Assembly (NCBI RefSeq): GCF_000379665.1
Contig: NZ_KB903371.1
Location: forward strand, 53,260-117,259
Length of the DNA: 64,000 nucleotides
Direction of reading: 5' to 3'
Source of the DNA: Butyricimonas synergistica DSM 23225
Lineage (GTDB): Bacteria; Bacteroidota; Bacteroidia; Bacteroidales; Marinifilaceae
Shown: in pieces, positions 35,909 through 43,409 of the stretch
How the letters are laid out: every line of letters starts with the position of its first letter
Numbering within the stretch: position 1 is the first letter of the stretch
Program-made: the position numbers and the translations under genes
The notes under the pieces: model-generated
What the model was told of the DNA's origin: nothing
Database searches by the model: none
The model's input: the letters and a program-made list of their open reading frames with translations, nothing else

Positions 35909-36493
35909 TTACTTCAATATATCCAGCAAAAGCAATAACCCGAAATAGTCTTTTAAATTTTCTTTTATAAATGAATATGCCCTTTTCTTCTGTGTTTTGA
36001 CGGTATTGGCGCTTACGCCGAGTTGCAATGCGATTTCTTGGATGGAAAGCCCGTCAATGCTTAATTGCACGATCGCTTGGCGTTGCTCGGGGAGGCGGCT
36101 GATTGCGACACGCAATTTACGGATGACGTCTTCCTCTATGGCCTGGTAGAACATGTTATCTTCCAGTTCCTCCTGCGTGAGGCTCCATTCTGTTTTTCGC
36201 TTGTCTTCGACCTTCTTGTCCCGGATGTATTTTAACGTGTTATTGTACACAGAATGGTACAAATAAGAGGTAAGTATTTTAACATTCTGGAAATACAAGT
36301 CCGATTTCCAGACCACAACTAGGCACTCCTGCACGATATCCTCGACGAAGTTCGTTTCGTTCACGAGCGAGGAAGAATAATTACATAATGCCCCGTAGTA
36401 AAAGCGATATAATTCTTTCCATGCGAGAGGGTCCTTGTTGTTTATGCCTTGTATGAATTTATCGGGTTTTACCATGGCACGGGCGTTTTTCAT
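35909..36493 (-). CDS. ECF-type RNA polymerase sigma factor
   Basis: The 194-residue protein has sigma-70 region 2 (about 25-90, FVEDIVQECLVVVWKS) and region 4 (about 125-180, LPEQRQAIVQLSIDGLSIQEIALQLGVS helix-turn-helix). It has no region 3 or 1.1, as expected for ECF sigma factors. With the FecR protein and STN-bearing SusC downstream it forms a cell-surface signalling circuit. A 12-bp inverted repeat lies upstream (36525-36556). A second Met at residue 7 is an alternative start. Confidence 0.94.
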   Translation of the reverse strand: MKNARAMVKPDKFIQGINNKDPLAWKELYRFYYGALCNYSSSLVNETNFVEDIVQECLVVVWKSDLYFQNVKILTSYLYHSVYNNTLKYIRDKKVEDKRKTEWSLTQEELEDNMFYQAIEEDVIRKLRVAISRLPEQRQAIVQLSIDGLSIQEIALQLGVSANTVKTQKKRAYSFIKENLKDYFGLLLLLDILK

Positions 36494-36524
36494 GCGACAA
36501 AAAAACGAAAAATAGTTGAAATAG

Positions 36525-36556
36525 CAAAGTACAATCTTGTTAATGATTGTACTTTG
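36525..36556. promoter_or_regulatory. Perfect 12-bp inverted repeat upstream of the ECF sigma gene
   Basis: Arms CAAAGTACAATC (36525-36536) and GATTGTACTTTG (36545-36556) with an 8-base spacer. On the minus strand the arm nearest the gene contains TACTTTG, close to the TAnnTTTG -7 box and about 30 bases from the ATG. It could be an operator over the promoter, or a terminator of the upstream lipoprotein gene, whose stop is at 36575. Confidence 0.5.
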
Positions 36557-36574
36557 TTATTATTATCGGTCGTT

Positions 36575-37939
36575 TCAAAGTTGCTCTTTCAAATATTTTT
36601 CAAGTTCCCCGGAGGAGGCTTTTGGGAGGTGGCTGCCCGCTATTTTCCCGTCCGGGGTGATTAAGATGAATTGGAACATGTCCCGGGGATTGTAATGGTA
36701 TTTCGAAAGGAATTCTCGTGTCCCCTCCAGGTAAAGGTGGGTTCCCGTCTGGAGATTTTTATTCCTGATCACTTTCCTCCACGTTTCGTTTTTGGGTTCG
36801 ATGGAGAGGTTTACCAGGTGGACGTTCTTTTCCTTGAACAGGGGGGCTACTTCCTGCAGGTGGGCGAATTCCACGAGGCAAGGGGAGACGTTTTGCCAGA
36901 TATAGAGGCAGACGTATCCGTCGCGGAAATTTTTTAGGCTATACTCTTTGCCCGTTGAGTCTCTGGCGATGAAATCTATCGCTTCATTGCCCGGTTCCAG
37001 GCGTTTCCAGCTATCATATACGCTCGTGTAACGGGAGAGTAAGTCCGGGTTTGTCAGTCTCTCTCTCGTGATTTTATCCAGTTCCTCGATTTGCGTGATG
37101 CCGTTGCGTTGCACGTGCTCGCTAGCCCAAGTGGCGATGAACCTTTGTATCACTTCATCTTGTTTGAAATTTCGGGCGGCGTATTGTATTTGTTTCAGTA
37201 CATTCTCGTAAGGAGTCGCTGCATTTTCTTCGTTCCGCGAGCCCAGGAATGAGCATGCATGCGTGACGAATGTCCGGTATTCCGGAAGGTCGAGGTAGTT
37301 GTTGTCCTCCTCGATCCAGTTTTCGAGCATGGTGTAGTAATCGGCATCGATGTCCTTTCGGTTTTTCCAGCCGTGGGCGTAAGGATAATTCACGAGGACA
37401 GACCCGAGCAGGTATTTCAAGCGGGCGCGTTCCAGTTTCACGAATTTCTTGCTTGCCTTGTTCAATGCACTTTCACAAGAATCCAGCAAACTTGAATTTG
37501 CTTGTATCGTTTCTTTCAATTTCATCTCAAACTCGGGCAACGGCAGGGTGTAAATGTCGCGGGAGGGGAATACGGCTTTCCAGCGGGACAGGTATTCCGT
37601 GATGGGCGGGCGGTCCCCCGTGATCTTGGACGTGCGGTGAAGGTTTTTCCCGTCGAAAGCGAGGTGAATATGGTCTCCTTTTTCCGCGTAAAGTTGTTTG
37701 CGTTCACTGAAGCCGTTGTGTAAGGTTAGATAGACGGTTGCGGCGTCTTCTATGATACGTTCCCCGTGTTTGGCGGAATCGAATTCAACGACTCGCAGGT
37801 CAGTGGTTGTTGTCGATATGCCTAGCCCGATTTCCGGTAATTCATCAACGTCGACGGAAATTTTTATATTGTCCCCGTGGCGCAAGGGGGTGGCGCAAGA
37901 GAATAGCGCAAATAATAAAAGTAAAAAATAGCATTTCAT
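36575..37939 (-). CDS. TlpA-like lipoprotein with a single active-site cysteine
   Basis: The 454-residue protein has a lipoprotein signal (LFSC, about residue 15), a long N-terminal region of about 300 residues of DUF4369-like or unknown type, and a C-terminal thioredoxin-like domain. Where TlpA proteins have WCxPC, this one has NVSPC: the first Cys is Val, leaving a monothiol site. It therefore cannot act as an ordinary dithiol oxidoreductase; it may be structural, isomerase-like or glutaredoxin-like. It lies upstream of the sigma gene in the same orientation, but the inverted repeat between them may separate the transcripts. Confidence 0.82.
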   Translation of the reverse strand: MKCYFLLLLFALFSCATPLRHGDNIKISVDVDELPEIGLGISTTTTDLRVVEFDSAKHGERIIEDAATVYLTLHNGFSERKQLYAEKGDHIHLAFDGKNLHRTSKITGDRPPITEYLSRWKAVFPSRDIYTLPLPEFEMKLKETIQANSSLLDSCESALNKASKKFVKLERARLKYLLGSVLVNYPYAHGWKNRKDIDADYYTMLENWIEEDNNYLDLPEYRTFVTHACSFLGSRNEENAATPYENVLKQIQYAARNFKQDEVIQRFIATWASEHVQRNGITQIEELDKITRERLTNPDLLSRYTSVYDSWKRLEPGNEAIDFIARDSTGKEYSLKNFRDGYVCLYIWQNVSPCLVEFAHLQEVAPLFKEKNVHLVNLSIEPKNETWRKVIRNKNLQTGTHLYLEGTREFLSKYHYNPRDMFQFILITPDGKIAGSHLPKASSGELEKYLKEQL

Positions 37940-38030
37940 CTTCGGATATTGTTTAAGTGATTACTATGTATAGTAATCCCAAAAAATGCGAAAGGGTGAC
38001 AGGAAGGGCGAGAAAAATTTGTGATGAGAG

Positions 38031-38055
38031 AAGAGCCGCCTTCGTGGCGGCTCTT
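38031..38055 (-). terminator. Hairpin after asd
   Basis: A perfect 10-bp GC-rich stem (AAGAGCCGCC / GGCGGCTCTT) with a 5-base loop, starting 7 bases past the asd stop. No immediate T-run on either strand, but the position and strength fit a terminator. Confidence 0.65.
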
Positions 38056-38061
38056 CCCGTG

Positions 38062-39051
38062 TTATATTAGATGATGTTCATTCAAGTATTCCGCTATTTG
38101 TACGGCGTTCGTGGCGGCTCCCTTGCGGAGGTTGTCGGAAACGACCCACAGGTTGAGGCTGTTTGGCTGGGAGAAGTCCCGGCGGAGGCGTCCCACGAAT
38201 ACCTCGTCTTTCTCGTTGGCGGTGATTGCCATGGGGTAGAGGTTTTGCGAGGGATCGTCTTGAACAACGATTCCGGGTGTGTGAGCCAGCAGGTCTCGGA
38301 GTTCTCCCAGGTCATAATCTTGCTCGAACTCGATGTTGACGCTCTCGGAGTGACCGCCTTCGACGGGAACTCTTACCGCGGTAGCGGTTACCTTGATGGT
38401 GTCGTCGTTCAATATCTTGCACGTTTCGTTCACGAGTTTCATTTCTTCCTTCGTGTACCCGTTATCGGTGAACGAGTCGCAATGCGGCAGGCAGTTGCGG
38501 TCGATCTGGTGGGCGTAGGCTTTTTTTACCTCTTTGCCTTCCCGTTCCCCTTCCAGTTGGTTGATGCCTTTCAGACCGCTTCCGGTGACGGACTGATAAG
38601 TGGATACTACCACCCGCTTAACGCGGTATTTCTTGTGCAGGGGGGCGAGTGCCACTAGCATCTGTATGGTGGAACAATTGGGGTTGGCTATGATCTTATC
38701 CTCCCGGGTCAGTGTGTCGGCGTTGATTTCCGGGATCACGAGTTTTTTCGTCGGATCCATTCTCCACGCGGATGAGTTGTCGACCACGGTAATGCCAGCG
38801 GCGGCAAACTTGGGAGCCCATTCGAGCGAGGTGTCCCCCCCGGCGGAGAAAATAGCGATCTGGGGTTTCATGTCGATAGCGTCCTGCATTCCCATGACTT
38901 TATAGTTTTTCCCTTTGAAGGTGATTTCTTTACCCACGGAACGCTCACTGGCGACCGGCAACAATTCTGTAACCGGGAAATTTCTTTCTTCTAAAACCTG
39001 CAACATTTTTCTCCCCACGAGTCCTGTTGCTCCTACTACTGCTACTTTCAT
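38062..39051 (-). CDS. asd: Aspartate-semialdehyde dehydrogenase
   Basis: The 329-residue protein begins VAVVGATGLVGRKMLQVLEE (NADP-binding Rossmann motif). It has the catalytic-cysteine motif NPNCSTIQM near residue 125, the STYQSVTGSGLKG segment, and the substrate-binding RVPVEGGHSE near 230. It reduces aspartyl phosphate to the semialdehyde for lysine, diaminopimelate, threonine and methionine synthesis. Single gene with a hairpin terminator; upstream lies a 384-base repeat-rich intergenic region. Confidence 0.96.
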   Translation of the reverse strand: MKVAVVGATGLVGRKMLQVLEERNFPVTELLPVASERSVGKEITFKGKNYKVMGMQDAIDMKPQIAIFSAGGDTSLEWAPKFAAAGITVVDNSSAWRMDPTKKLVIPEINADTLTREDKIIANPNCSTIQMLVALAPLHKKYRVKRVVVSTYQSVTGSGLKGINQLEGEREGKEVKKAYAHQIDRNCLPHCDSFTDNGYTKEEMKLVNETCKILNDDTIKVTATAVRVPVEGGHSESVNIEFEQDYDLGELRDLLAHTPGIVVQDDPSQNLYPMAITANEKDEVFVGRLRRDFSQPNSLNLWVVSDNLRKGAATNAVQIAEYLNEHHLI

Positions 39052-39224
39052 TTTGAATGGATTTTTTAATGTTTAAATGCCTGTTGTGGCATTTTTGATA
39101 CAAGTTAGTTGTTTATTACCGGGTCAAAAATAGTGAATAAGCCTTGCTTCGGCAATAGGGAAGAGGTATTTTTTCAACACGGTTGCCTTGTGTTAAATAT
39201 TTAACATCTTTCGGGGTGCTTCCT

Positions 39225-39268
39225 CTCTTCTCCTACTCTTCTCCTACTCTTCTCCCACTCTTCCCCTA
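39225..39268. repeat. Four tandem 11-bp pyrimidine-rich repeats
   Basis: Unit CTCTTCTCCTA occurs at 39225, 39236, 39247 (one change) and 39258 (degenerate). It lies in the asd/eptA intergenic region of 384 bases, which has no plausible gene. Its reverse complement resembles the array at 39390-39422. Confidence 0.85.
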
Positions 39269-39327
39269 GTTTTCTAGGGGAATTAGCGTGTTGATATCAT
39301 ATTATAAGCTTATTGTTGTTCTATTTA

Positions 39328-39371
39328 AATAGAATAGCAATAGAATAGTAATAGAATGACAATAGAATAAC
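39328..39371. repeat. Four tandem 11-bp AT-rich repeats
   Basis: Unit AATAGAATAGY at 39328, 39339, 39350 and 39361 with small changes in the last three bases. Same 11-bp period as the flanking purine and pyrimidine arrays. Confidence 0.85.
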
Positions 39372-39389
39372 GGGTAGGGAAATGTGCGG

Positions 39390-39422
39390 GAAGACTAGGA
39401 GAAGACTAGGCTAAGAGTGGGA
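39390..39422. repeat. Three tandem 11-bp purine-rich repeats, inverted relative to 39225-39268
   Basis: Units at 39390 (GAAGACTAGGA), 39401 (GAAGACTAGGC) and 39412 (TAAGAGTGGGA). The reverse complement closely matches the left array, giving a long imperfect inverted repeat around the AT-rich array. Confidence 0.75.
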
Positions 39423-39435
39423 TAACAAGGATTGT

Positions 39436-41205
39436 TTAACGGGAGATGTCTACCGTGCAGTCCATACCCCTGTGTTTTACCATTTCCTTGTCTTGTTTTT
39501 TTAGACCCACTTCATAGTAATTGATCGGGGTGTCGTGATCGCCGAGGTACATACGCGGTTGCCGCTTGAATACCGGGTTGACAAGCGAGAGTTCCGGCTC
39601 GAAGTGTGAGGTGTTGATTTCGGCAAGGTTCAACAGGGTATGGAAAATGTGGTTCGTGGCAACGGGGGCGTTGCTGTTATAGCGTGCCACCTGGTAGAAA
39701 TTGGGGCGAGCCTCGATGTAGTTGTCCGAGAACCAGATCAGGAACGGGATGTGCAACTGGTAATAAGTCGGGATGGGCGAGGCGTGCAGGAAGCGTTTCC
39801 GGTTGTCGTCGAGCAGGTCTTCCCCGTGATCGGGGGAATAGATCATGGTGGCGTCGCTGCCGGATTGCTTTAGAATCTCGATCACGTTGTACAGGAAGTT
39901 GTCCGTGTACAGGATGCTGTTGTCGTAGGCGTTGACGAGTTGCGTTTTGTTTTTGTACTCGATTTCCGTGGCGTTCGCCGGGGTAAAGCGGACGAACTCT
40001 GCGGGGTAGCGTTCCTTGTAGTTGAAGTGCGACCCGTAGGTGTGGAACACGATCAGGAGGTTGTCGTTTGTCAGGGAATCAATGTAGTGGCGCATGAGCG
40101 GCAACATCTCCTCGTCGTAGTTGTTTATCGTGATTAACCCGCCGTCCTCGATGGGGCGGATGTTCACGTAAAAGTCCGCCTCTTTACCGAAATAGTCGGT
40201 AAACGAGCGATTGGGCACTTGATTGGAGAGAAACACGGTTTTGAAGCCCGCTTCCTTGAAGGCTGTCAGAACGCTTTTCTGCGTGTATAGTCGTTCGTAG
40301 TGGCAGGCGTCCGCCGCAGAAAGGATGAGCGGCACGCTTTTGTGCGTGGTGTTCGATTGCGTGATGGCGTCTTTATATAGTACGAGTTGCGATTCCTGCT
40401 TCAATTTCGGGTTGGTTTCCCGCCCGTAGCCCCACAGTTCCCAGTTTTCGGCACGTCCGGCTTCCCCGATGACGAGGACGTATATTTCCCGGCGTTCATG
40501 GGCGGAGTCCCTCGTGGCACGGAACTCGAAATCTTTGGAGGTGACGGGATAGTTCATGCTGCGGTTCCATTTCTCGCAGGCAAAGTAGAAGTTGTACATC
40601 ACGTTCGCGGGGTAGATGTCTGTTTTGACTTCGTAGGTATTGTCCCGTCTTTTCTCGTAAGCGGTAAGTCCCGCGCTGATAATAAGGAGGACGATGCCCC
40701 ACGTGATCATCTTCCGGCGGAAGGCGGCAGGGCGTACCACCTTGTGGTGGACGGCGATGGAGGCAAGCGTGATGACGGGGACGTAGAGCACGCACACGAT
40801 GATGATGGAAGGCCAGATATTGCCTAACAATTCACCCGCCTCGGAGGCATTCGTGGTGGGTAGGTTCAGGAACATATCCACGGCGATGACGGATTCCCCG
40901 AAGAGGTAGAATAGCACGAGCTGGAAGGCGTGCAGGATAAGCACGGGTATGAGTATCAGTTGCATGATGCCCGCCCGTTTGAGCAGGGAGAGGACGATCA
41001 TGTAAATGCTTAACGGCGCGAGAATGAGGATGACTTTTCCCACGAGGGAAAGTGGTTCCGTGAATAACAGGCAAAAGTTCGGGACGAGGTTCAACACGAT
41101 GAAGAGCCAAAACAAGGTTTTGCTCTTTTTCACGAAGTTGACAATTCCCCTAGAAAGCCTCGTTAATATTGAAGTAGAATGCTTTGACGCCTTTGCCGAT
41201 TCCAT
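39436..41205 (-). CDS. Phosphoethanolamine transferase (EptA/MCR-like, sulfatase superfamily)
   Basis: The protein (589 residues from ATG 41205) has about five N-terminal membrane helices (30-185) and a periplasmic alkaline-phosphatase-fold domain. Zinc ligand Glu248 is in VIGEAGRAEN; 39 residues later Thr287 in NTTHKSVP matches the nucleophile; NAYDNSILYTDNF and SPDHGEDLLDD supply the remaining metal sites. Such enzymes add phosphoethanolamine to lipid A or other glycans, changing polymyxin sensitivity. The ATG start overlaps the upstream gene's 3' end by 56 bases; a GTG at 41133 would begin just after that stop and keep the helices, so the start is uncertain. Confidence 0.88.
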   Translation of the reverse strand: MESAKASKHSTSILTRLSRGIVNFVKKSKTLFWLFIVLNLVPNFCLLFTEPLSLVGKVILILAPLSIYMIVLSLLKRAGIMQLILIPVLILHAFQLVLFYLFGESVIAVDMFLNLPTTNASEAGELLGNIWPSIIIVCVLYVPVITLASIAVHHKVVRPAAFRRKMITWGIVLLIISAGLTAYEKRRDNTYEVKTDIYPANVMYNFYFACEKWNRSMNYPVTSKDFEFRATRDSAHERREIYVLVIGEAGRAENWELWGYGRETNPKLKQESQLVLYKDAITQSNTTHKSVPLILSAADACHYERLYTQKSVLTAFKEAGFKTVFLSNQVPNRSFTDYFGKEADFYVNIRPIEDGGLITINNYDEEMLPLMRHYIDSLTNDNLLIVFHTYGSHFNYKERYPAEFVRFTPANATEIEYKNKTQLVNAYDNSILYTDNFLYNVIEILKQSGSDATMIYSPDHGEDLLDDNRKRFLHASPIPTYYQLHIPFLIWFSDNYIEARPNFYQVARYNSNAPVATNHIFHTLLNLAEINTSHFEPELSLVNPVFKRQPRMYLGDHDTPINYYEVGLKKQDKEMVKHRGMDCTVDISR

Positions 41206-42313
41206 AGTCTAGTCTTACGTTAATTCTATTTTTAAATTCCCAACGGTAACCGATACCGTAAGTGGGTAAAGTTTGATCCCATTTGAACCCGTCCATGTCC
41301 GGGAACACGTTGCCGGCACCACCCCAGAGGGTGATCCCGTGGCGGTTGTATATCTTTTGCCGGAGTTCTACCTGTGCCTGCACGAGGTCGTTGTCCCGAT
41401 AACGTCCCTCGTAATAGCCTCTCATGCTGTACGAGCCTCCCATCAGGGCGACCATGCTCCACGGGGTGTCCCCGTAATTGAATATGCCCTGTAATTGCGA
41501 TGCCACGATAGCTCCTTTCCAGGCTTTCCTGTAATACCGGAAGTCAAAGCTGGTGCGTTTGAAGTCCTGGTCGTTGCCGAGGAAGCCGGGGAAGAACTGT
41601 TGTTCCAGTTGTACGAATATTCCTCGTGCCGGGTTCGGGATGAAGTCCCTTGAATCATACGAAATGATGATACCGGGTCCGAAGGTGGTAACGTTCTTGG
41701 GGGCGCCGTTCAAGTAACTGATGTCGTCGAAGTCTTTCGCTACCACGTTACGGAACATGAGGTTAGGGCCCACGTACAGGTTAGGCGCCAGCCGCCAGAG
41801 GAATTCGAATTTGACTTGTTGTTCCAGGCGTTTGTATTCGGTACTATTGTCGCTGTGTCCCGCCTCGTAACCGATACCCCAGAATTCGCTGGGGAACGAG
41901 AAAAAGTACATATTGGCGTTGAGCCGGAAACGGTCTTGCGGGAAAATGACGTTGCCTCGGATACCCAGCAGGTAGAATCCCGTGGTGGTGATGTCCCCGT
42001 AAATGGAAATGTTGGATGGGGATATGCTCTTGTCATTCCGATCGATGCGAAATAACCCGGAAGCGACTAGCCCGAGCCCGAGTTTCGTGTCACTCGAGAA
42101 GTGGGGTCCCCCGATGACGGAGAAGTCGAATCGTTTCTCTTCTTTTTCTTTGTTGGCGTCCGCGAAATAGCGGTAGAAGCGATGGAAGAAACCGTTTTTC
42201 GAGGTTGTCGTGTCCGTGGAGCTGTTGGTTGCCAGGTTATTGTCCTGGGTTTGACCAAAAACAGAGAGCGACAAAACGCACAATAACGTGATATATAACG
42301 TACGTAAAATCAT
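41150..42313 (-). CDS. BamA/TamA-family outer-membrane beta-barrel protein
   Basis: The 387-residue protein has a signal peptide (about 1-20, VFGQ) and an Asn/Ser/Thr-rich linker, then a predicted barrel with the surface-antigen (D15) motifs GPGIIISYDSRDFIPNPARGIF and MRGYYEGRYRD. The end GYRWEFKNRINVRLDYGIGKG matches the C-terminal BamA-type strands. It lacks POTRA domains, so it resembles the short Bacteroidota family rather than full BamA. The EptA gene follows with possible overlap. Role unknown; perhaps barrel assembly, lipid transfer or porin-like transport. Confidence 0.85.
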   Translation of the reverse strand: MILRTLYITLLCVLSLSVFGQTQDNNLATNSSTDTTTSKNGFFHRFYRYFADANKEKEEKRFDFSVIGGPHFSSDTKLGLGLVASGLFRIDRNDKSISPSNISIYGDITTTGFYLLGIRGNVIFPQDRFRLNANMYFFSFPSEFWGIGYEAGHSDNSTEYKRLEQQVKFEFLWRLAPNLYVGPNLMFRNVVAKDFDDISYLNGAPKNVTTFGPGIIISYDSRDFIPNPARGIFVQLEQQFFPGFLGNDQDFKRTSFDFRYYRKAWKGAIVASQLQGIFNYGDTPWSMVALMGGSYSMRGYYEGRYRDNDLVQAQVELRQKIYNRHGITLWGGAGNVFPDMDGFKWDQTLPTYGIGYRWEFKNRINVRLDYGIGKGVKAFYFNINEAF

Positions 42314-42401
42314 TTTAGGTTGATAAAGTTATATTAGCATAGATTAAATAATCATTCGTTCCGTGATTACGTTGTACGCAATATTTGTGCCAATTGTTTA
42401 G

Positions 42402-43124
42402 TTAGCCGAGAGAGTTTCTGCCCGCGGGACGTATAATCATCAGGGAGAAATAAGGGAAATCCATGTCGAGAAGGCTGCACGGTTCCGTTTCGTGGCGTTC
42501 GTCGGGAGTGCCCACGTTCTGGTAATAGTGAAACTCGGCGGGGGGATTCCGGCGAATGAACTCGTGTACTTCCCGGGTGCACTGGGATAGCTTCATGATG
42601 ACAGCAACGTGGTTCGTGGCTATCAACTCGCCGAGTTCTTCCGGGGTGGTTTTGCCCGGCAGGACGACCAGCCGTTCTTCCTGTTTCACGATATGAAGCC
42701 CTGATGCGGCTCCCGCGGCGATGAATGCGGGGACTCCGGCGATGACGGAGATAGGAACGTGCATGGATGCTAGTTTCCCGAACATGTAATTCCCCGAGGA
42801 GTAGAAGCCGGAGTCGCCTTCCGCCGTGACGGCAACGGTTTTGCCCGTGGCGGCAAGTGACGCCACTTCCATGCTGAGGGCGTCATAAGCCCGGTTGGCA
42901 AGCGTGCGGTCTTTGGACATCGGAACGTGGAAAAGGCTGATTTTGGTAGTGTCGACAGGTAACGCTTCGATGATGTTCCGGGCGTATGATTTGAAGTTGC
43001 CTTCTTTGTCTTTCGTGCCGGGACAATAGATCACGTCGGCTTCTTGCAAGGCTTTCAGTGCCTTGACAGTGATCAGTTCGGGGTCGCCTGGCCCCAGGGA
43101 TACGCTAACGACTTTACCTTTCAT
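42402..43124 (-). CDS. cobI: Precorrin-2 / cobalt-precorrin-2 C20-methyltransferase
   Basis: The 240-residue protein has the SAM-dependent tetrapyrrole methylase fold: SLGPGDPELITVKALKALQ at 8-26, a central TAEGDSGFYSSGNYM, and GVPAFIAAGAASGL. GPGDPELIT and overall length fit CobI/CbiL, which methylates C20 of (cobalt-)precorrin-2 early in the corrin pathway. It is divergent from the riboswitch-controlled btu genes. Its own upstream (about 43150-43160) has a weak GACTTTTG-type -7 box but no riboswitch, so it may escape B12 repression. CobI versus the CbiL name depends on oxygen dependence; the neighbours indicate the anaerobic route. Confidence 0.9.
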   Translation of the reverse strand: MKGKVVSVSLGPGDPELITVKALKALQEADVIYCPGTKDKEGNFKSYARNIIEALPVDTTKISLFHVPMSKDRTLANRAYDALSMEVASLAATGKTVAVTAEGDSGFYSSGNYMFGKLASMHVPISVIAGVPAFIAAGAASGLHIVKQEERLVVLPGKTTPEELGELIATNHVAVIMKLSQCTREVHEFIRRNPPAEFHYYQNVGTPDERHETEPCSLLDMDFPYFSLMIIRPAGRNSLG

Positions 43125-43194
43125 ATGATGAGTTTATAAACTGATTTCGGGTGCAAAAGTCGTTAAAAAACGGATACGCTCAAAATAATATTTA

Positions 43195-43202
43195 TATATT
43201 TG
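43195..43202 (+). promoter_or_regulatory. Candidate -7 promoter box of the btu transcript
   Basis: TATATTTG matches TAnnTTTG exactly and lies just before the riboswitch aptamer. Confidence 0.55.
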
Positions 43203-43380
43203 CAGGCGTCTTGGTGCTTCCTTGTTGGAAGAAAAGGGAATCCGGTGAAATTCCGGGGCTGTCCCCGCAGCTGTAAAGTCGTTTCCTGCCTCGAAGGTGG
43301 GCAGATCTTTTCGGTAAAACCACTGGATCGAATCTGGGAAGGAGAAAAGATGACAAGCCAGAAAACCTGCCGGACGACAC
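43203..43380 (+). promoter_or_regulatory. Cobalamin riboswitch controlling btuF-btuC-btuD-like genes
   Basis: The leader contains GGTGCTTCC, the GGGAATCCGGTGAAATTCCGG core with GCTGTCCCCGCAGCTGTAA, a B12-box-like ACCACTGG, and the conserved GCCAGAAAACCTGCC end. Together these define the adenosylcobalamin aptamer. A ribosome-binding GGAGGAAAAG follows just before the ATG at 43410. High cobalamin should lower expression of the downstream corrinoid transporter. The aptamer has some insertion between the core and B12 box (43288-43325). Confidence 0.92.
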
Positions 43381-43409
43381 GAATGATTAATACTTTCGGA
43401 GGAAAAGAG

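Noticed and set aside
39436..41205. Loss of the catalytic threonine in the EptA-like enzyme (GEAGR instead of GETAR)
   Set aside because: The nucleophile in this family is 39 residues after the Glu, and Thr287 is present there; the Ala at the GETAR position is not catalytic.
43200..43409. N-terminal extension of the BtuF-like protein
   Set aside because: It runs through the cobalamin riboswitch; the ATG at 43410 has a good ribosome-binding site and directly precedes a lipoprotein signal peptide.
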